Positions 50,001 through 62,170 are shown, counted from the stretch's first letter. The stretch: DNA of 64,000 nucleotides from Eumeta japonica (GCA_005406025.1 BGZK01000483.1:248001-312000), one strand, 5' to 3'. Notes: generated by a model not told the origin, from the sequence alone. Program-made: numbers and translations.

Positions 50001-53000
50001 TGACACATCCGCCGCACTATGTGTTCTTTTTTTTTTGTATTTCCAAAAATTAAAGATAAGCTTAGAGATATATGATTTACAAGGCCCGAAGAGGCGATGA
50101 ATGCGTTCCAAGAGTCCATCAAAAACACCCTTTAAAAAACTAGGACAACTGCTTTTTACAATAGTTCCAAAAATGCATAAATGTTTAAATCATGAAAGAA
50201 TGTACGTCTAAAAACAAAACAATACACCATAAACATAATATGTAGTCCTATTAATGATATTAATGGAATTTTCAGTATTGCCCATATATTTATATGTTAA
50301 TATTAGTATATACAAAATAGCAATAATGTTATATGCAAAATTTACAGTATTAAAATTTTGCATATAATATTCTAGTCGTTTAGAGAAACTAATTTGAAAC
50401 TGTCTATCTTTAATTATTGCGCAGGGAGTTACTAGCTTTAAGTTTCATCTTTCACATATATTCGCAATATCAAAAGCGGTAAAGTTCAGGCTAAATCTAA
50501 ATTCCTCGTTTTTCAGTGCGAAATCCAATAGGATATCATAAGTATTCATGTGTTAAATTCTACTAACTCTTGGTTATTTCTGAGGCCCAGGAACAGCCGG
50601 CGAGCTGTTGTGCGGCAAAGCTCCACTCCATGGTTGCACATAACTGGTGCTAACTGCATTCTCAAATATGCTTGCATAAATGTCTCGTTTGCAGCCGGCT
50701 CATATCCTATCTCCTGCATGACTCTAGTTGACCAGCTGACCATTAAATCCTACAATATATGTTAAGATGTTATTTTTAATATTCTCTATATAGGACGTTA
50801 CATTTTAAAAGTGTCAATTGAACTCTTCATAGTAAAACTAAATATATAGTGACTTTTGTGAAATCGCTGCCTTCATAAGGGAAAGTTTGTTATTTTCATT
50901 TTTTAAATTAATATCAAAACTCCGAGGGGAATTAATAATTTATTAGTTATATAATTTTGAAGCGAAAGTTTCCGTTAAATATTTTTTTATTATATGGAAA
51001 AAACAAAATTAAAATATGTTACAAAGTTCAATAAGCATTGGTTGTTATTTTATTACGTGAAGAAGGCCAAATAAAGAAGAAATTAAACTATAATTAAAGA
51101 GTGACATGAGTAAAATGCTTATATTGGCTTTAGCAATTTTTGTATGGCACAGTTGAATATGAACGCATGAAAAGGTCAAAAGGAAAAGATGAACGATTCA
51201 ACTCAACATTAAAGAGCTGTCATTTTTAATACGAGGAAATATTCAACGAGATCGTTTGAACTTAGCACGGGTAATTTGAAAATGAGACTAGTTAGTTTCA
51301 AATTCGACGTACAACCCTAAACTTATATCTTTTGTTAGGGTATGTATAGAAGAATTTATTACCTCTAAGTCAGAAACGATAGGGTTGCCGATGTAACGGT
51401 TGCGGAGCCAGTTGTAACCGGTGACGGCCGCTGCCCAAGGGGCGTAAGCTGTCTCTTCTTGGAGGAACGAAAGTATATTGAAAGCCCTCCGGTACGTCAT
51501 GAGCCCAGCGCGAGCGAAGGAGAACACGTCGTTCACGATCTAAAAGCAGCATAATACTATTTATCCACTTTTTTTACTTACATCAGATATATGACAGTTA
51601 TCAGTTATATAATTACCTGTGCCCTGTTATACTCATGGATCAAAGTCCTGCCTTCACCGCGCAAGGCAACAGTTATCAAGTTCCAAGTGTAATCGTCGTA
51701 CATCACTCTATAGAAACCTATAATGCAATTGTTGCTTTCATGAGTAAACGCATAATACCGAATTCATAAAATAGACAGTGAAAGCTTACCTGTTTGTTGC
51801 TTGTTAAATATAACCCAGTCGTTGCCAGTGAAGCCGGCGTTTATTGTTGTAACTGAGTTGTATATGATATGGGTGGGCTTAGTGTTGGAGAAATCAGGAT
51901 TGCTGGCGGTCGCAAACGTAATTGGTATGATCCAGTTGCTATTGGCCGTTGCAAAACCCGTGTTGACATCAAAGCGACGCTGAAATGTTAAAGTACAGTT
52001 TATTAAAAACGTTCACACATTATTTATTAATTGCATATGTGGTTGATAATGAAGAGTTTTATATATATATAATCTTATAAATCTATAAATAACAATAATA
52101 TGTATACTGCTAATATAAATACAATATTTACTTAGATGTATAACATTTATTTGTTTCCATCATCATTTAAATATGTTTGAAACGCATCATTATATAGAAC
52201 GTACGAGATAAAGCTTCATCACCAACTGAAATCTCTAGCAGAATCTGATAGAAAAAGATGACTTAAGCCATAAGGAAAATCGTAAAAAACCGTGACGCGA
52301 ATGTTCTCTCGACTTAAATTCATTGTAATGCCCACGTACAATTTTCAAAACGATGTCACAATAAAATACAAAAATAAATTATACAAATTGACCTACTCCC
52401 AAGGAGTTACATTTTAGAAAACCCTTTGATTGCTTGATATTTCTATATCAAGTGGTTACTTCACAAATTTTCAGTATGACCCACGTATGAACTTAGTCAT
52501 ATTTACCTGCTGAATAGTCATATCACCAGTCTGTCGATTGACTTCAACCAAGAGCACAGGGTGACCGGCTTGCTCTGTCCACGTTCTATAATAGTCCACG
52601 ACGGAAAAGTCTTCATATTGTGATATAGCGCCGGAGGTATCTGCTATCGTTTGCAATGCTTCAAATAAATGAATAGGTTCGGCTACATTGAAGAACCTAA
52701 TAATATTACAAACATTCATTAATGACATATTAATAACTAGCTATTATAACTATTACGTTTAAAACTGATCAACACAGTTTTTGGTTATAGGTCAAATGAG
52801 GATAAAATCCGTCACATGAAATGATACTAGTTGAACCGTTTTAACTAATCTCACAAACCTAGTTTCCAAATATCTGTGAAGGCCTCGACGATGGACTTCA
52901 AATCCTAAAAGATGTTCAGTCATCCTGATAATGGCAGCACCTTTGTTGTAGGATATAGTTGAGAACATGTTCGAGATTGCTGACGGACTTCCGATTCCGG

Positions 53001-55612
53001 GATTAGTCAACGGATGTGCAGTTATCACTGAGTCTGATAATAGGGAGGTGTGGACTTGTTCTGGAATAAAACGGGTCTCAAAACCCATGTCCGTTTCCAC
53101 CTAAAAGAATTTGATATCTAAATCAGCATAATCCTTTTTGAAATATGTCTAAAGCGTTCAAATCGATTATATTCAACTCCTGCCTTACCCAATGAGTTAA
53201 GAAGTATTGATAATATCTAGCAAATCCTTCGTTCAGCCAGAGCACATCCCACCACTCGCAAGTGACCAAGTTTCCAAACCACATATGGGCGATTTCGTGC
53301 GATAAAATATAAGCAATGATCTGCCGGAAATTGTTGTCCGTGTGATTATCGTCTAACATAAGATAAGCCTCTCTAGAAACAAAAAGGAAAATATATAATT
53401 TTCAGAATATCATAAAAATAAAAAGAAATAGTATAGTATATTCAGACAATAGTGAATTATTATTTACCTGTAAGTAAGCAAACCCCAATTCTCCATAGCA
53501 CCCGCAGAAAAATCAGGAATGGATGCTTGGGTCATTTTCAAATTGGGGTTAATGCTATAAAAATCTATTCCAGTGTGCGTATTCATCATGCTCAGCAAAT
53601 CCTGTCCAACGGTTAATGCATATTCACCTTGCCCGGCATTAATCGCGTCCCTTCTCGCGATCACTTCGTAGATTAACAGCCCATTATTATTTCGAACTTC
53701 TAAGCTTTCATAATCTGCTACAATCATTGCGATTAAGTATGTCGACATTACTGGTGTGTCAAAATAAATATCTCTCTGAAATCCGCTGAAAAAGAAACGC
53801 TAATATAAGAATACGAATATTAAAATAAATTCAATGTCAAAATAATACATTAGTAAGTATTTTTTGTAATTCCATATCATGTTTCAATAAATATGCTTTT
53901 GTACTTTATTACAATAATAGAAAAAAATACTTCTACATATTCTAAAACTTACGATTTTACGATCGAAAACTTACGTTTCATCATTTACAGTGTTCTGTAT
54001 TCTCATGCAAGACCAGCTGTAAAAACCAATGGGCCTAATTATGCTAATACCAAATGTAGCCTTGAAACTCGGTTCATCATAACAGGGGAAAGCCTGTCGC
54101 GCCGACGTAGCCTGGAATTGAGTAGTCGCCATCCACCTGTAAGACAATGGAAACTGTTAGGTATCTAACATAAACATTTTAATATCAATTAAGATACATA
54201 TAATTGAAATGTTAGAATATTGTTATTCGTAGACTTAGTAAATCGTCAATGTTTTAACTGCTGCTTTTTCACTCAATTACACTCATAAACTAGATAATTA
54301 AAATATGGAATACTTCCACTTAAAAGAATATTCAAATACAGAGTACCCTATATTTTCTTTCTCAAATGCATGAACGTTTTACACTTTAAAATTCATTTTC
54401 ATTTGGTTAGAATGTTCCAGATTTTAATAAATTATGCTTGTTTACGTCATTTCAGTTATTTTTTAGATCTTGTTTTTGTAAATAATTTCTAACTTTGTTT
54501 ACATTCGGAAAATGTTCGAGACACTAGTCGAGATATATACTTATATATTCCGATGTACAAATTCGAGTGCTATTGAGTCAGGTTTATTTTTGCGATAAGT
54601 GCGTTCACAAGTGTGGTCAACTAAAAGTGCTAAAGTGATTCCGTAGTGGATGAATATGTTATATAATGTATATTATGTATGAAATTTAATATAATAGTAT
54701 CTAAGTGTTGCTGAATATATGCCTCCGGTTTTTCTGCGTATTTATTTTTTCTTGCCCTAATCCTTGAACCGCCAAAATGGATATTTCGTAACGTAATTAT
54801 CGAACTATAGTTTAGTTTTAGAACTATTTTCTTTCGTATTTCAAAACATGATCTATTAAAAAGTATTACACTGACATAACTCTAAAGTACTTACAAACCG
54901 TAAAAAATTTCATAAACATTGTACCATTTTTATGTTCTAACTTCAGAGTATTCGTTAACTTTCATATTCAATAAGTTTTAACAAAATTTCAAATAAGACT
55001 CTATTCAATGATATCTCAGAATTCAAATGACCATAGCATCAATTAGTTTGTTCACCTGGTCTGAGTTCCCTCTCTGTACCAACTTCTGTAAATTCCATAC
55101 ATGTCGTCCCGCATCTCCGCATCATATTCGATACGCAGAACATAGTCCACGGGAGAGGTCGCGCTGAACTGTAAAGTACCGGTGGTCAAAGTGATGATCA
55201 GGAAATGATGAACTTCATCCTCTTCAAAAGTCACGGGAACGTTTGCCGTGGCCAACCGCAGGGCCATGTTACGTATGTTCAACTGGTTCGAGTGTATAAC
55301 GATCGTGTTCACGTTCGCCTGTGTGGCGCGCAAAGTTATCTCGACCACGCCATCGATTCTGAAATTCGGCACGTCTATCTTGACCGTGAGATCGTAGCGC
55401 ACGGGCCGCGTGGTCGTCGGCAATCTGTACGACTCTTGTCTGCTGTCGGCTCTTGTTGCCTCTTGCAATGCGTTCATATTGTGGAAAGTCTCCCCTGGCA
55501 GAGTTTCGTCTAAAAATATCGTATTCATCGACACGGGCGAAGAGAGCGTCGTCGGTGTTGCCCCAACGCAAATGAGTAGCGCTGACAGCGCCACGAAGAT
55601 GATCGTCGCCAT
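47042..55612 (-). CDS. aminopeptidase N (M1 zinc metallopeptidase, Thr-rich stalk, GPI-anchored), 14 coding exons, 1002 aa
   Basis: Coding exons: 55612-55056, 54136-53975, 53785-53468, 53372-53189, 53100-52859, 52696-52507, 51979-51790, 51717-51617, 51539-51363, 50749-50568, 49296-49129, 48390-48244, 48148-48079, 47362-47042; sum 3009 nt. The role is as for its neighbours: extracellular removal of N-terminal residues. Visible marks are: signal peptide [18 protein letters not shown]; a longer pre-domain spacer; [20 protein letters not shown] opening the beta domain; GAMEN 335-339; HEIAH 371-375 with E394; Tyr458 (STISYNKG); and Cys pairs [10 protein letters not shown] and WVYCNGL. The stalk is [15 protein letters not shown], with PDSAAG and a hydrophobic end [13 protein letters not shown] as the GPI signal. 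Exon 2 is odd: the usual SNMP-type block reads [10 protein letters not shown] and the exon is 6 nt longer. Its exons are less GC-rich than those of the 13-exon gene. An acceptor-like ttatag lies directly before the ATG, suggesting an upstream noncoding exon. Confidence 0.93.
47842..47971. mobile_element. MITE-like element with about 30-bp inverted ends
   Basis: The left arm aaaaaaacatcattcaatta then aatatgacaaat pairs with atttgtcatatttaattaga then tgatttttt at 47942-47971, with few mismatches and a loop of about 70 bp. It has no coding capacity. It sits in intron 13 of the 14-exon APN gene. Confidence 0.7.
48760..48905 (+). repeat. copy of the GAAACC-rich dispersed family
   Basis: The core gagatcgagaccaaaatcga then gatcgagaag is followed by the tail aaagatgtaggaattcattt then tatgtccacgcgagcgatgc and gggagaaagctagg. 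It lies in intron 11 of the 14-exon gene. Confidence 0.55.
49297..50567. other. intron 10 of the 14-exon gene, 1.27 kb, content unclear
   Basis: Less AT-rich than neighbouring introns in places. A plus-strand frame (49261-49638) and a minus-strand frame (49866-50111, [19 protein letters not shown]) have some protein-like look, but I recognise no family. A degraded transposon is the likeliest source. Confidence 0.35.
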
Positions 55613-55838
55613 CTATAATTTATTAATCATAACAGCTTATATATAAAACTTTTTGAGACACTATACAAAACAATGATTTTATGTATAACATACAAATTGC
55701 TTCTTTATTTCATAAAGTACCTCCAAATACCCGAACACTCACTTTTAAGGATATAGTTGATGATAATATAATAGTTTTCTCTATTTACTTATAAATCTAT
55801 AGAGATATTTACTTTTTTTTCTTTATATCTAATTATCT
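55613..55838 (-). promoter_or_regulatory. weak candidate promoter and noncoding exon of the 14-exon APN gene
   Basis: On the minus strand AGATAAT (55838-55832) is followed closely by TATAAAG (55827-55821), the same arrangement as at two other cluster promoters. A strong donor, gtgagt, starts at 55742 and could close a short noncoding exon (about 55797-55743) spliced to the acceptor before the ATG. No good initiator is visible, so this is a guess. Confidence 0.25.
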
Positions 55839-55883
55839 GTAATTTATTCGTTATATAAATTATTGATAATTAGAATCTATTGC

Positions 55884-56336
55884 ATGCCTCACAAGCGGAG
55901 CGTTGAGGTGGTGCTCTACTCTCGACATGTCAAAAAACCCAGTCAATCGAAACTTAAATGACTTTTTTTTTACTAATATAGCACTTACAGGGTAATATGA
56001 GTGCACTGATATCAAGGTAAATAATCTGTCTAGCACATATGGTATATTTTATAAATAATTATTTTGTTTAATATAGTAAATAATAACATTAAAATCAATC
56101 ATTTTTGGACGTCCGTCAGTCTGTGTTTATGGATCCATGTATGTGGCAGAGAAATTGGTCGAAAAATGTATCTTACCGGAATACTTTTTTTTATTATATA
56201 AAGTTATACCCTGTGCTGATTCCTAGTTAATATTAGCGTTCTAAGTACTGTCGTTTAATTATAATTTACAAAAGACTACAAAACGACTGTGTATTGCACG
56301 CCTCACAAGCGGAGCGTTGAGGTGGTGTTTGTAAAT
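55884..56336. repeat. direct-repeat pair, 411 bp apart
   Basis: The phrase gcctcacaagcggagcgttg then aggtggtg occurs exactly at about 55886 and again at about 56297. The preceding bases are also similar (attgcatg / attgcacg). The intervening DNA shows no reading frame of note. It could be two solo repeat copies or the ends of one decayed element. Confidence 0.6.
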
Positions 56337-56889
56337 GAAGATTAGCCTTAAGCCATATGTGAAAAGTTGAGATCAGCGCATGCGCCATTATAAATATCTC
56401 ACGAAATGGCGCGAAATTTGAATTTGATAAATCTTTTTTTGAAATTTCATTATCGAAAACTCTATTGAAATTTTTTATTTTAGAAGTTAATGACCGCGGT
56501 GAGTCGTGTACTTTTGGATTTACCAATTTTAATTTATATAACATTACAAATCATATCGTTACAAATCAAATAACGTTATATTACACAAAATTTTATCTTA
56601 AACCCGCGTCTTAGCTATAGATGCGTGATTAAGATGAAATTTTAAGTATATAGAAATAATGGTAATTTAAATGATAACTTTTTAAAAAATCTGTCTCTAC
56701 GAGCACATGTCCCATATTACTGAAAGGATTTTGATGCTGTTTCTTAGGTAGATAGAGCTTGGCTTTGAGAATATAAATTTTTATTTCATTTAAGTCCGAT
56801 ATCAGAAAAAAGTGGTCCTCTATGGGGAAAGTGGACTTGTAAAATGTATAAAGATTTTTTAACACTTAGAACACAACCCAGAGTACTAT

Positions 56890-57172
56890 AGCTTATATTT
56901 TATTTTGACTCTAGTATTTATTCTGGCTTCGTACAAATTGGAACCGTAAGTGGTGTTGGAAGCGAAAGTGGTACGGAGTGCACCACTCGAGAGCCAGGAC
57001 CGGGACCGAAATTAAAATTAGAACCTTGGTCGAAACCGAGGTTTGGATCGGGATTAGAACCAGAACCAGAGCTTAAAACGTGAACGAGAATAAGATTGAC
57101 AATAAGGTCTTTCCACATAAAAGATAAAGAAACATATTTTATTCCAACGTGGGCGGAAAGCTAGCTAATTTA
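56890..57172 (+). repeat. copy of the GAAACC-rich dispersed family, the most complete one
   Basis: The leader tattttattttgactctagt then ctggcttcgtacaaattgga is followed by the core ggaccgggaccgaaattaaa and ggtcgaaaccgaggtttgga. The tail is ataaaagataaagaaacata then tccaacgtgggcggaaagct. Leader, core and tail occur together only here, so this copy can serve as the family reference. Confidence 0.6.
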
Positions 57173-59137
57173 TTAAATCGTCTACACAAATCTCTTCTCT
57201 GTTTAGTTTTAGTACGCAATAATGAAATGAATACAAAAATAGTCCTAAAACGAAATATATTTTTGTTCGAGTTAAGCTGTAGCTGCTGCTAACAGTGAAT
57301 ATCATACACTCTATACGTCATGAACAGGGTCAGTTACGTGACAAAGTCCTAGAAATTGATAACACGAGAACATATTGGTATTACGTTCCATCCAATTCTC
57401 CAGCCAAGGCGCAACTAGCTCAAATCTCTATGTCGCTAACGTAACGTCATCTACAAAAAACACGATAACCGTGATCGTCTAGTATTTCAGATTTTCGTCG
57501 TCGTCGGCAATACATATTGTATTGCCGGTCATTGCCAGTATTGCCGGCCGGACACAGTCGTGAAATTAAACCTTATTTAAAAATAACTGTTCCAATTAGT
57601 CAATTTCTTATCAAAGTTTTCAACGAGTACCGATAAAATATAGATTAAGATAATATTATCTTTAAGTGCATGACGTAAGGAATAATTATGCCAGTAATAA
57701 TTTTCAATATTGATTACAAATAGATACAGTTTCAATTATATTGATTTCGTTTGAACGATACAAATCACTTTATAATCAAGCGAATCCAGGCAAAAGAATG
57801 CTTAAAGGAACAGCAAGCCCCGCCAAATAGCAAATTGTTTCTATTTCTACAAACGCCAACGCTTTAATCTAATTCGTCTATAAAATTTAAATTTAAAATC
57901 CCTATACCTCATGATATTCCGTTAGGTTAACGTCAGTATCATAAACATTTATCGTTCCATTCTATGAGGGTTTACAACAATAGAAAGTCATTTATCTAGA
58001 CCTGCTGAGTGAATTTAGGTTCTCTAAATAGACACTCTAATATTATATTTAGGTTAATCTTTTAGATAGTGTCGTATTGAAAGCAATTTTATTAAAAATG
58101 CATACATTATATTCTGCTCTAGTATCAGCAAAAAAACCTTTATAAAGATTAATTTTATTTTATCTTACTGATCATTTTACAGACAAGCGGACGGACAAAA
58201 GCGTGATTCAATTTTCCTCTATTTGCGTGCACTTGAACTTAAAAACTTAAAATCCATATAAAAAATGTCCTATTGGCAGACACAGGCGTCCTCTAAGTTT
58301 ATGGATACTGTCTATATACCATGGTAAGACATCAATCGATTTTAGATAGATTTTGTATGATAGGTCTTAGTATGTCTAAAGCAAGTAGCGTTTTCAGTAA
58401 AATGATCTATTTTTGTACATACAACAATAAAATTTTAATTATGATGCAGCATGCGTGCTCATTATTGGAATATTAATCGTTTTGTCGCGAAAACTTACTC
58501 AAGGCATGCAAAGGTCTTCAACGGGTCGAAGTTTGATGCAGCCTTTGAGGAATGACAAAACACATGCCCGAAGAGACAAGAGATAATCGAATTTCATGCA
58601 AACTAATATCCAACACGAGTGAAACCCTATCCGGAAAGATGAGGCGTCTTAAAGCGATAGCCAAAAAATACGCACATAAAGGAGCATTTCAAAAGCCTCA
58701 TATCTGAAAATTGAACCTGATAGGATCCCGCGTTGACGTCGTCGATCGCTTTTCTAACACCATTCTCTGACTCAGAGCGTCCTGCAATCTTTTTGTGTCA
58801 AATTGTTGGGTTAGCACCTTGAGTCTTATCGCTGCCATAGTCTGGGTTAGGATCTACATATTCTAGATCATGTACAGATCGAAATATAGACTATAATTGG
58901 CTTTGACGATTAATAACACAGTGAGGAAACTTAGATTTACAAATAAAAATACCAAAACATTCTGTGAGTTTTCTTACATACTTTGGTTCAACGTAAGAAT
59001 TATGATTAATTGAAGATCCATAGCCAGCAGTGAGATTTTATAAATGGATTGATATGACATATAAATCTTAGAATCTGAATGTGATATGATTAATTTTTTT
59101 TTTTGTATGAAAAGGAAACTACTCACATTTTAAATAA

Positions 59138-60470
59138 ATGTATGGCGACACTATTTCGAAATTCGTAGACGACGCCCCGACGGCGACTGAATTGTATGTC
59201 AGAAACAGACAAATATATAATATAGGGAAATTTCACGAAGATTATTTGCCTTTATCATTTAGATTAGGTCATATCATATCTTCCATTGATTATCGATATA
59301 TTATAGGTACTCATTTTAGGTTGTTTCGTCGATTGGTCTTTCATGGAGTTCTGTATTATTTTAATTGGTAGTGTAGATACAGGCTAAGTAATAAGTTTTC
59401 GGTCAATCTAAACATCAATAGTATCGTCAATTATTGAGGCGCATTCTGTAAAAATATGTATAAGATTTTAAAAACTATGAATTACATTTCATAATTATGT
59501 TAAGATTTTGTATTTTGTAAAAATTTGTAATATTGGCACCTATTCACGTATATGTATTGCCTGTAGCAGAACTTCGTAAACTAACAACATTTTAGTTATA
59601 AAGATGTATATTCGTGTTCAAGATGTTATTAGCGCCCGATTCCGCATTTCACATACAAAACTATTAAGTCTCTATAGCAAATGATTCCTTCTTTATTCGT
59701 CCAAAATCAATTTTCCAAAAACAGTCAACTCAAACTGTTTCTTCGTCTGCTATATACCATAGCTACCTGGTTGTGTTGGTTCCGTTTTAGGAACAACTGT
59801 ATTTCACCCATTTACATTTGTTTACATTGTAGAAGTTTTATTGATTTACATTATATCGTCGAACTTAAAGTTAAATAACAACATTTCGAAGGTGGCACTT
59901 TACGTAGTATACAGTACCAAAACTTGAACTCTATAAATTGGACCGGCTCAAAGTGCAAAACTATTTGGCGAGCTTTGAAAGGATCGAGCTGCTGGCTGTA
60001 TATCGTTTAGGAATAATTTATCGGCTAAATCTGGTGAAAAAAAATTAAAAGGCTAAAATAAAAGGTGACATGTACGACGTAGAACAATCAACGAAATAGA
60101 AAAAAATTAGAACAAACGTCGCACAGAAAGAAGGGGCGTTGAATTACGAATGATAAAATGACCAGAACTGACGGACCAAGAACAAGACTGACCAGATGAC
60201 TTGACCCCTCATTTATAGTAATTAAACAAATTAAGATGATAATCCTTTAAAATTTTTGAATCACATGTAAATACTAATTATGATATACTCAAAGCAGTTC
60301 ATGAAGCAGAAGAACTTAGTCATAACTCCAAAGACCCGTATTAATTGTTTTTTTATTTTTCTTTTTTTTTACTTTGGAGTTATGACTTTTTTTATTTAAA
60401 TTTTTATATTTGTAAAAAATATTTTTTTTTTTAATGAAAGATTAAAGGAAGATAAGACTTAGGAAAGAAG
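59138..60470. other. no gene recognised; one 16-bp hairpin
   Basis: Two plus-strand frames (59138-59371 and 59681-59878) show no known motif. A perfect 16-bp inverted pair, agtcataactccaaag (60318-60333) facing ctttggagttatgact (60372-60387), lies at the right end, next to the tandem array. Confidence 0.5.
60318..60387. repeat. 16-bp perfect inverted repeat
   Basis: agtcataactccaaag and its exact complement, separated by a 38-base T-rich spacer. It marks the left edge of a purine-rich region and might be the end of an inserted element. Confidence 0.7.
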
Positions 60471-61560
60471 AGTTTCTTTTAAGAAGAACTCGACATCACC
60501 TAATAGATATTGCTTTAAGATCACATACAAAAAAAAATGGGGTTTCTAGTTAAACATGAGAGAATTGTAAAGACAAGAATGAACTATGACAGTAGTAAGT
60601 AATAAAAATGGCCTACACGAAATTAACAAGGTTATAGCTGAACTTTGCTGATTTTCACAACATTGAAAATCAAAGGAAATGAAGAATGAATCGATCGATT
60701 GAAGAAACTAATTAAGAAAAAAAAAATTAAGTATAGCTCGTCATCATTTACTTGAATCCGTTTTAAGATCTACTGCAACAGAAATGTAATTAGTTATACT
60801 TGATAAACTCGCTCAGACGAAACAAGAGTTACTGCTACGGGAACTACGAAAAATTAACGACATTATCGCAGAGCACACTAGAGATTACAAAGATTGTGGA
60901 TGATCTTTACCAATTCTCAAAAACGGACATTAAGAATATGCACTAAACGAATAAAAAGAAGAACGAAGGATTAAGAAAAGAAAGACATTAGGAAATAAGG
61001 ATTTCTTTCTAAACAAAAGCCTGACATCACCTAATGAACACCGCCTCAAGAGCTACTACAACAGAAAGAAAAAGGAAAATTAGACGTCCTAGTTACACAT
61101 GAGAGAGAGACTTGTGTAGACCGAGCTACTGCAACAGAAACCAAGAAGAAGAGGCGACCATACTACAGAGCAAAGCGGAAACTTAAATGGCTATCAATGA
61201 AATTTGTCAACTCCTTAACGGAGTAAGAGTTAAAAGAGATAAAACTCACCAAGCTGTGAAAGTAAAACAATGAAAGATTGACTGAAGAAAAATCCAGAAA
61301 TGGTTTGTTTAAGAGCTCGACATCATCTACTCAACTCTGCTTTAAGTTCTTCTACAATAGAAAGTTATTTACACTTGGGAGGCTCGCTTAAAAAGACAAT
61401 AGTTTTTACAACAGGAATCAAGAAGAATAAACAATATTAGCATAGAGTACAGTAGAAATTAGAAAGGCTCCAGGTGCACTGTTCCAACTCTCAGAAATGG
61501 ACGTCAAAACCTGCACCAAGCAAAGGAAACGAAGAACGAAAGAGAAACAGAAGGAACATA
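60470..61560 (+). repeat. degenerate tandem array, unit about 250-300 bp, at least four copies
   Basis: A block of the form ctcgacatcacctaat...tttaag..ctactgcaaca..aaa recurs at about 60486, 60735, 61017 and 61314 (variants gaactcgacatcacctaata, agctcgtcatcatttacttg, gcctgacatcacctaatgaa, gagctcgacatcatctactc). Between the blocks another phrase recurs (ccaattctcaaaaacggaca at about 60915 and ccaactctcagaaatggacg at about 61484). The array is purine-rich on the plus strand and interrupted by stops in every frame. It could derive from an old coding repeat, but no protein was recognised. Confidence 0.6.
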
Positions 61561-61617
61561 CCTTCCCCACTATATTTATTGACTCACTATAGTATCTATT
61601 ACCTATCCCGAATCCAG

Positions 61618-62170
61618 TTTCTGGCTAAAGGTTGCACGAATACCGGCTGGCTCTACACTCCTATCACTCCTAATCGAAGCTAGAACCTACACTCCTTCAT
61701 ATAATTACGCTCCCTTCGGTGTATCGGGACTTGTCCCTTTCAGTCATTGCGCCTGGCTGAAGGTTGAGCGATGATGATGATGATGATGATGATGACAACA
61801 GAAGCCAAAGCTACAGAGGTTGCACGAATACCGGCTGGCTCTACACTCCTATCACTCCTAATCGAAGCTAGAACCTACACTCCTTCATATAATTACGCTC
61901 CCTTCGGTGTATCGGGACTTGTCCCTTTCAGTCATTGCGCCTGGCTGAAGGTTGAGCGATGATGATGATGATGATGATAATGACAACAGAAGCCAAAGCT
62001 ACAGAGGTTGCACGAATACCGGCTGACTCTACACTCCTATCACTCCTAATCGAAGCTAGAACCTACACTCCTTCATATAATTACGCTCCCTTCGGTGTAT
62101 CGGTACTTGTCCCTTTCAGTCATTGCGCCTGGCTGAAGGCTGAGCGATGATAATGATAATGATGAACAAA
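61618..62170 (+). repeat. 188-bp tandem repeat, three copies, with ATG microsatellite in each
   Basis: The word ggttgcacgaataccggctg occurs at 61630, 61818 and 62006, exactly 188 bases apart (the third copy has gactg). Each copy carries gctcccttcggtgtatcggg and ends gctgaaggttgagcgatgat, followed by a (gat)n run. Differences are few, so the duplication is recent. Each unit contains a 63-codon frame starting with Met runs and ending at the next gcga; since 188 is not a multiple of three, this is not a repeated protein domain. The (gat)n end resembles the 3' tails of some lepidopteran non-LTR elements. Confidence 0.85.

Larger units (their letters stand above)
55839..59137. other. upstream stretch of the cluster, repeats only
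   Basis: It contains a direct-repeat pair (55.88 and 56.29 kb), a GAAACC-rich family copy (56.9 kb) and a near-palindrome cggcaatacatattgtattg at about 57505. A 92-codon minus-strand frame at 56266-56544 overlaps one of the repeats. No gene is called. Confidence 0.45.

Noticed and set aside
59138..59371. 77-codon plus-strand frame
   Set aside because: No start context, neighbour or motif to support a gene.
61771..62150. Two 63-codon frames starting with runs of Met
   Set aside because: They come from the ATG microsatellite in the 188-bp tandem unit. The unit length is not a multiple of three and there is no sign of a real protein.
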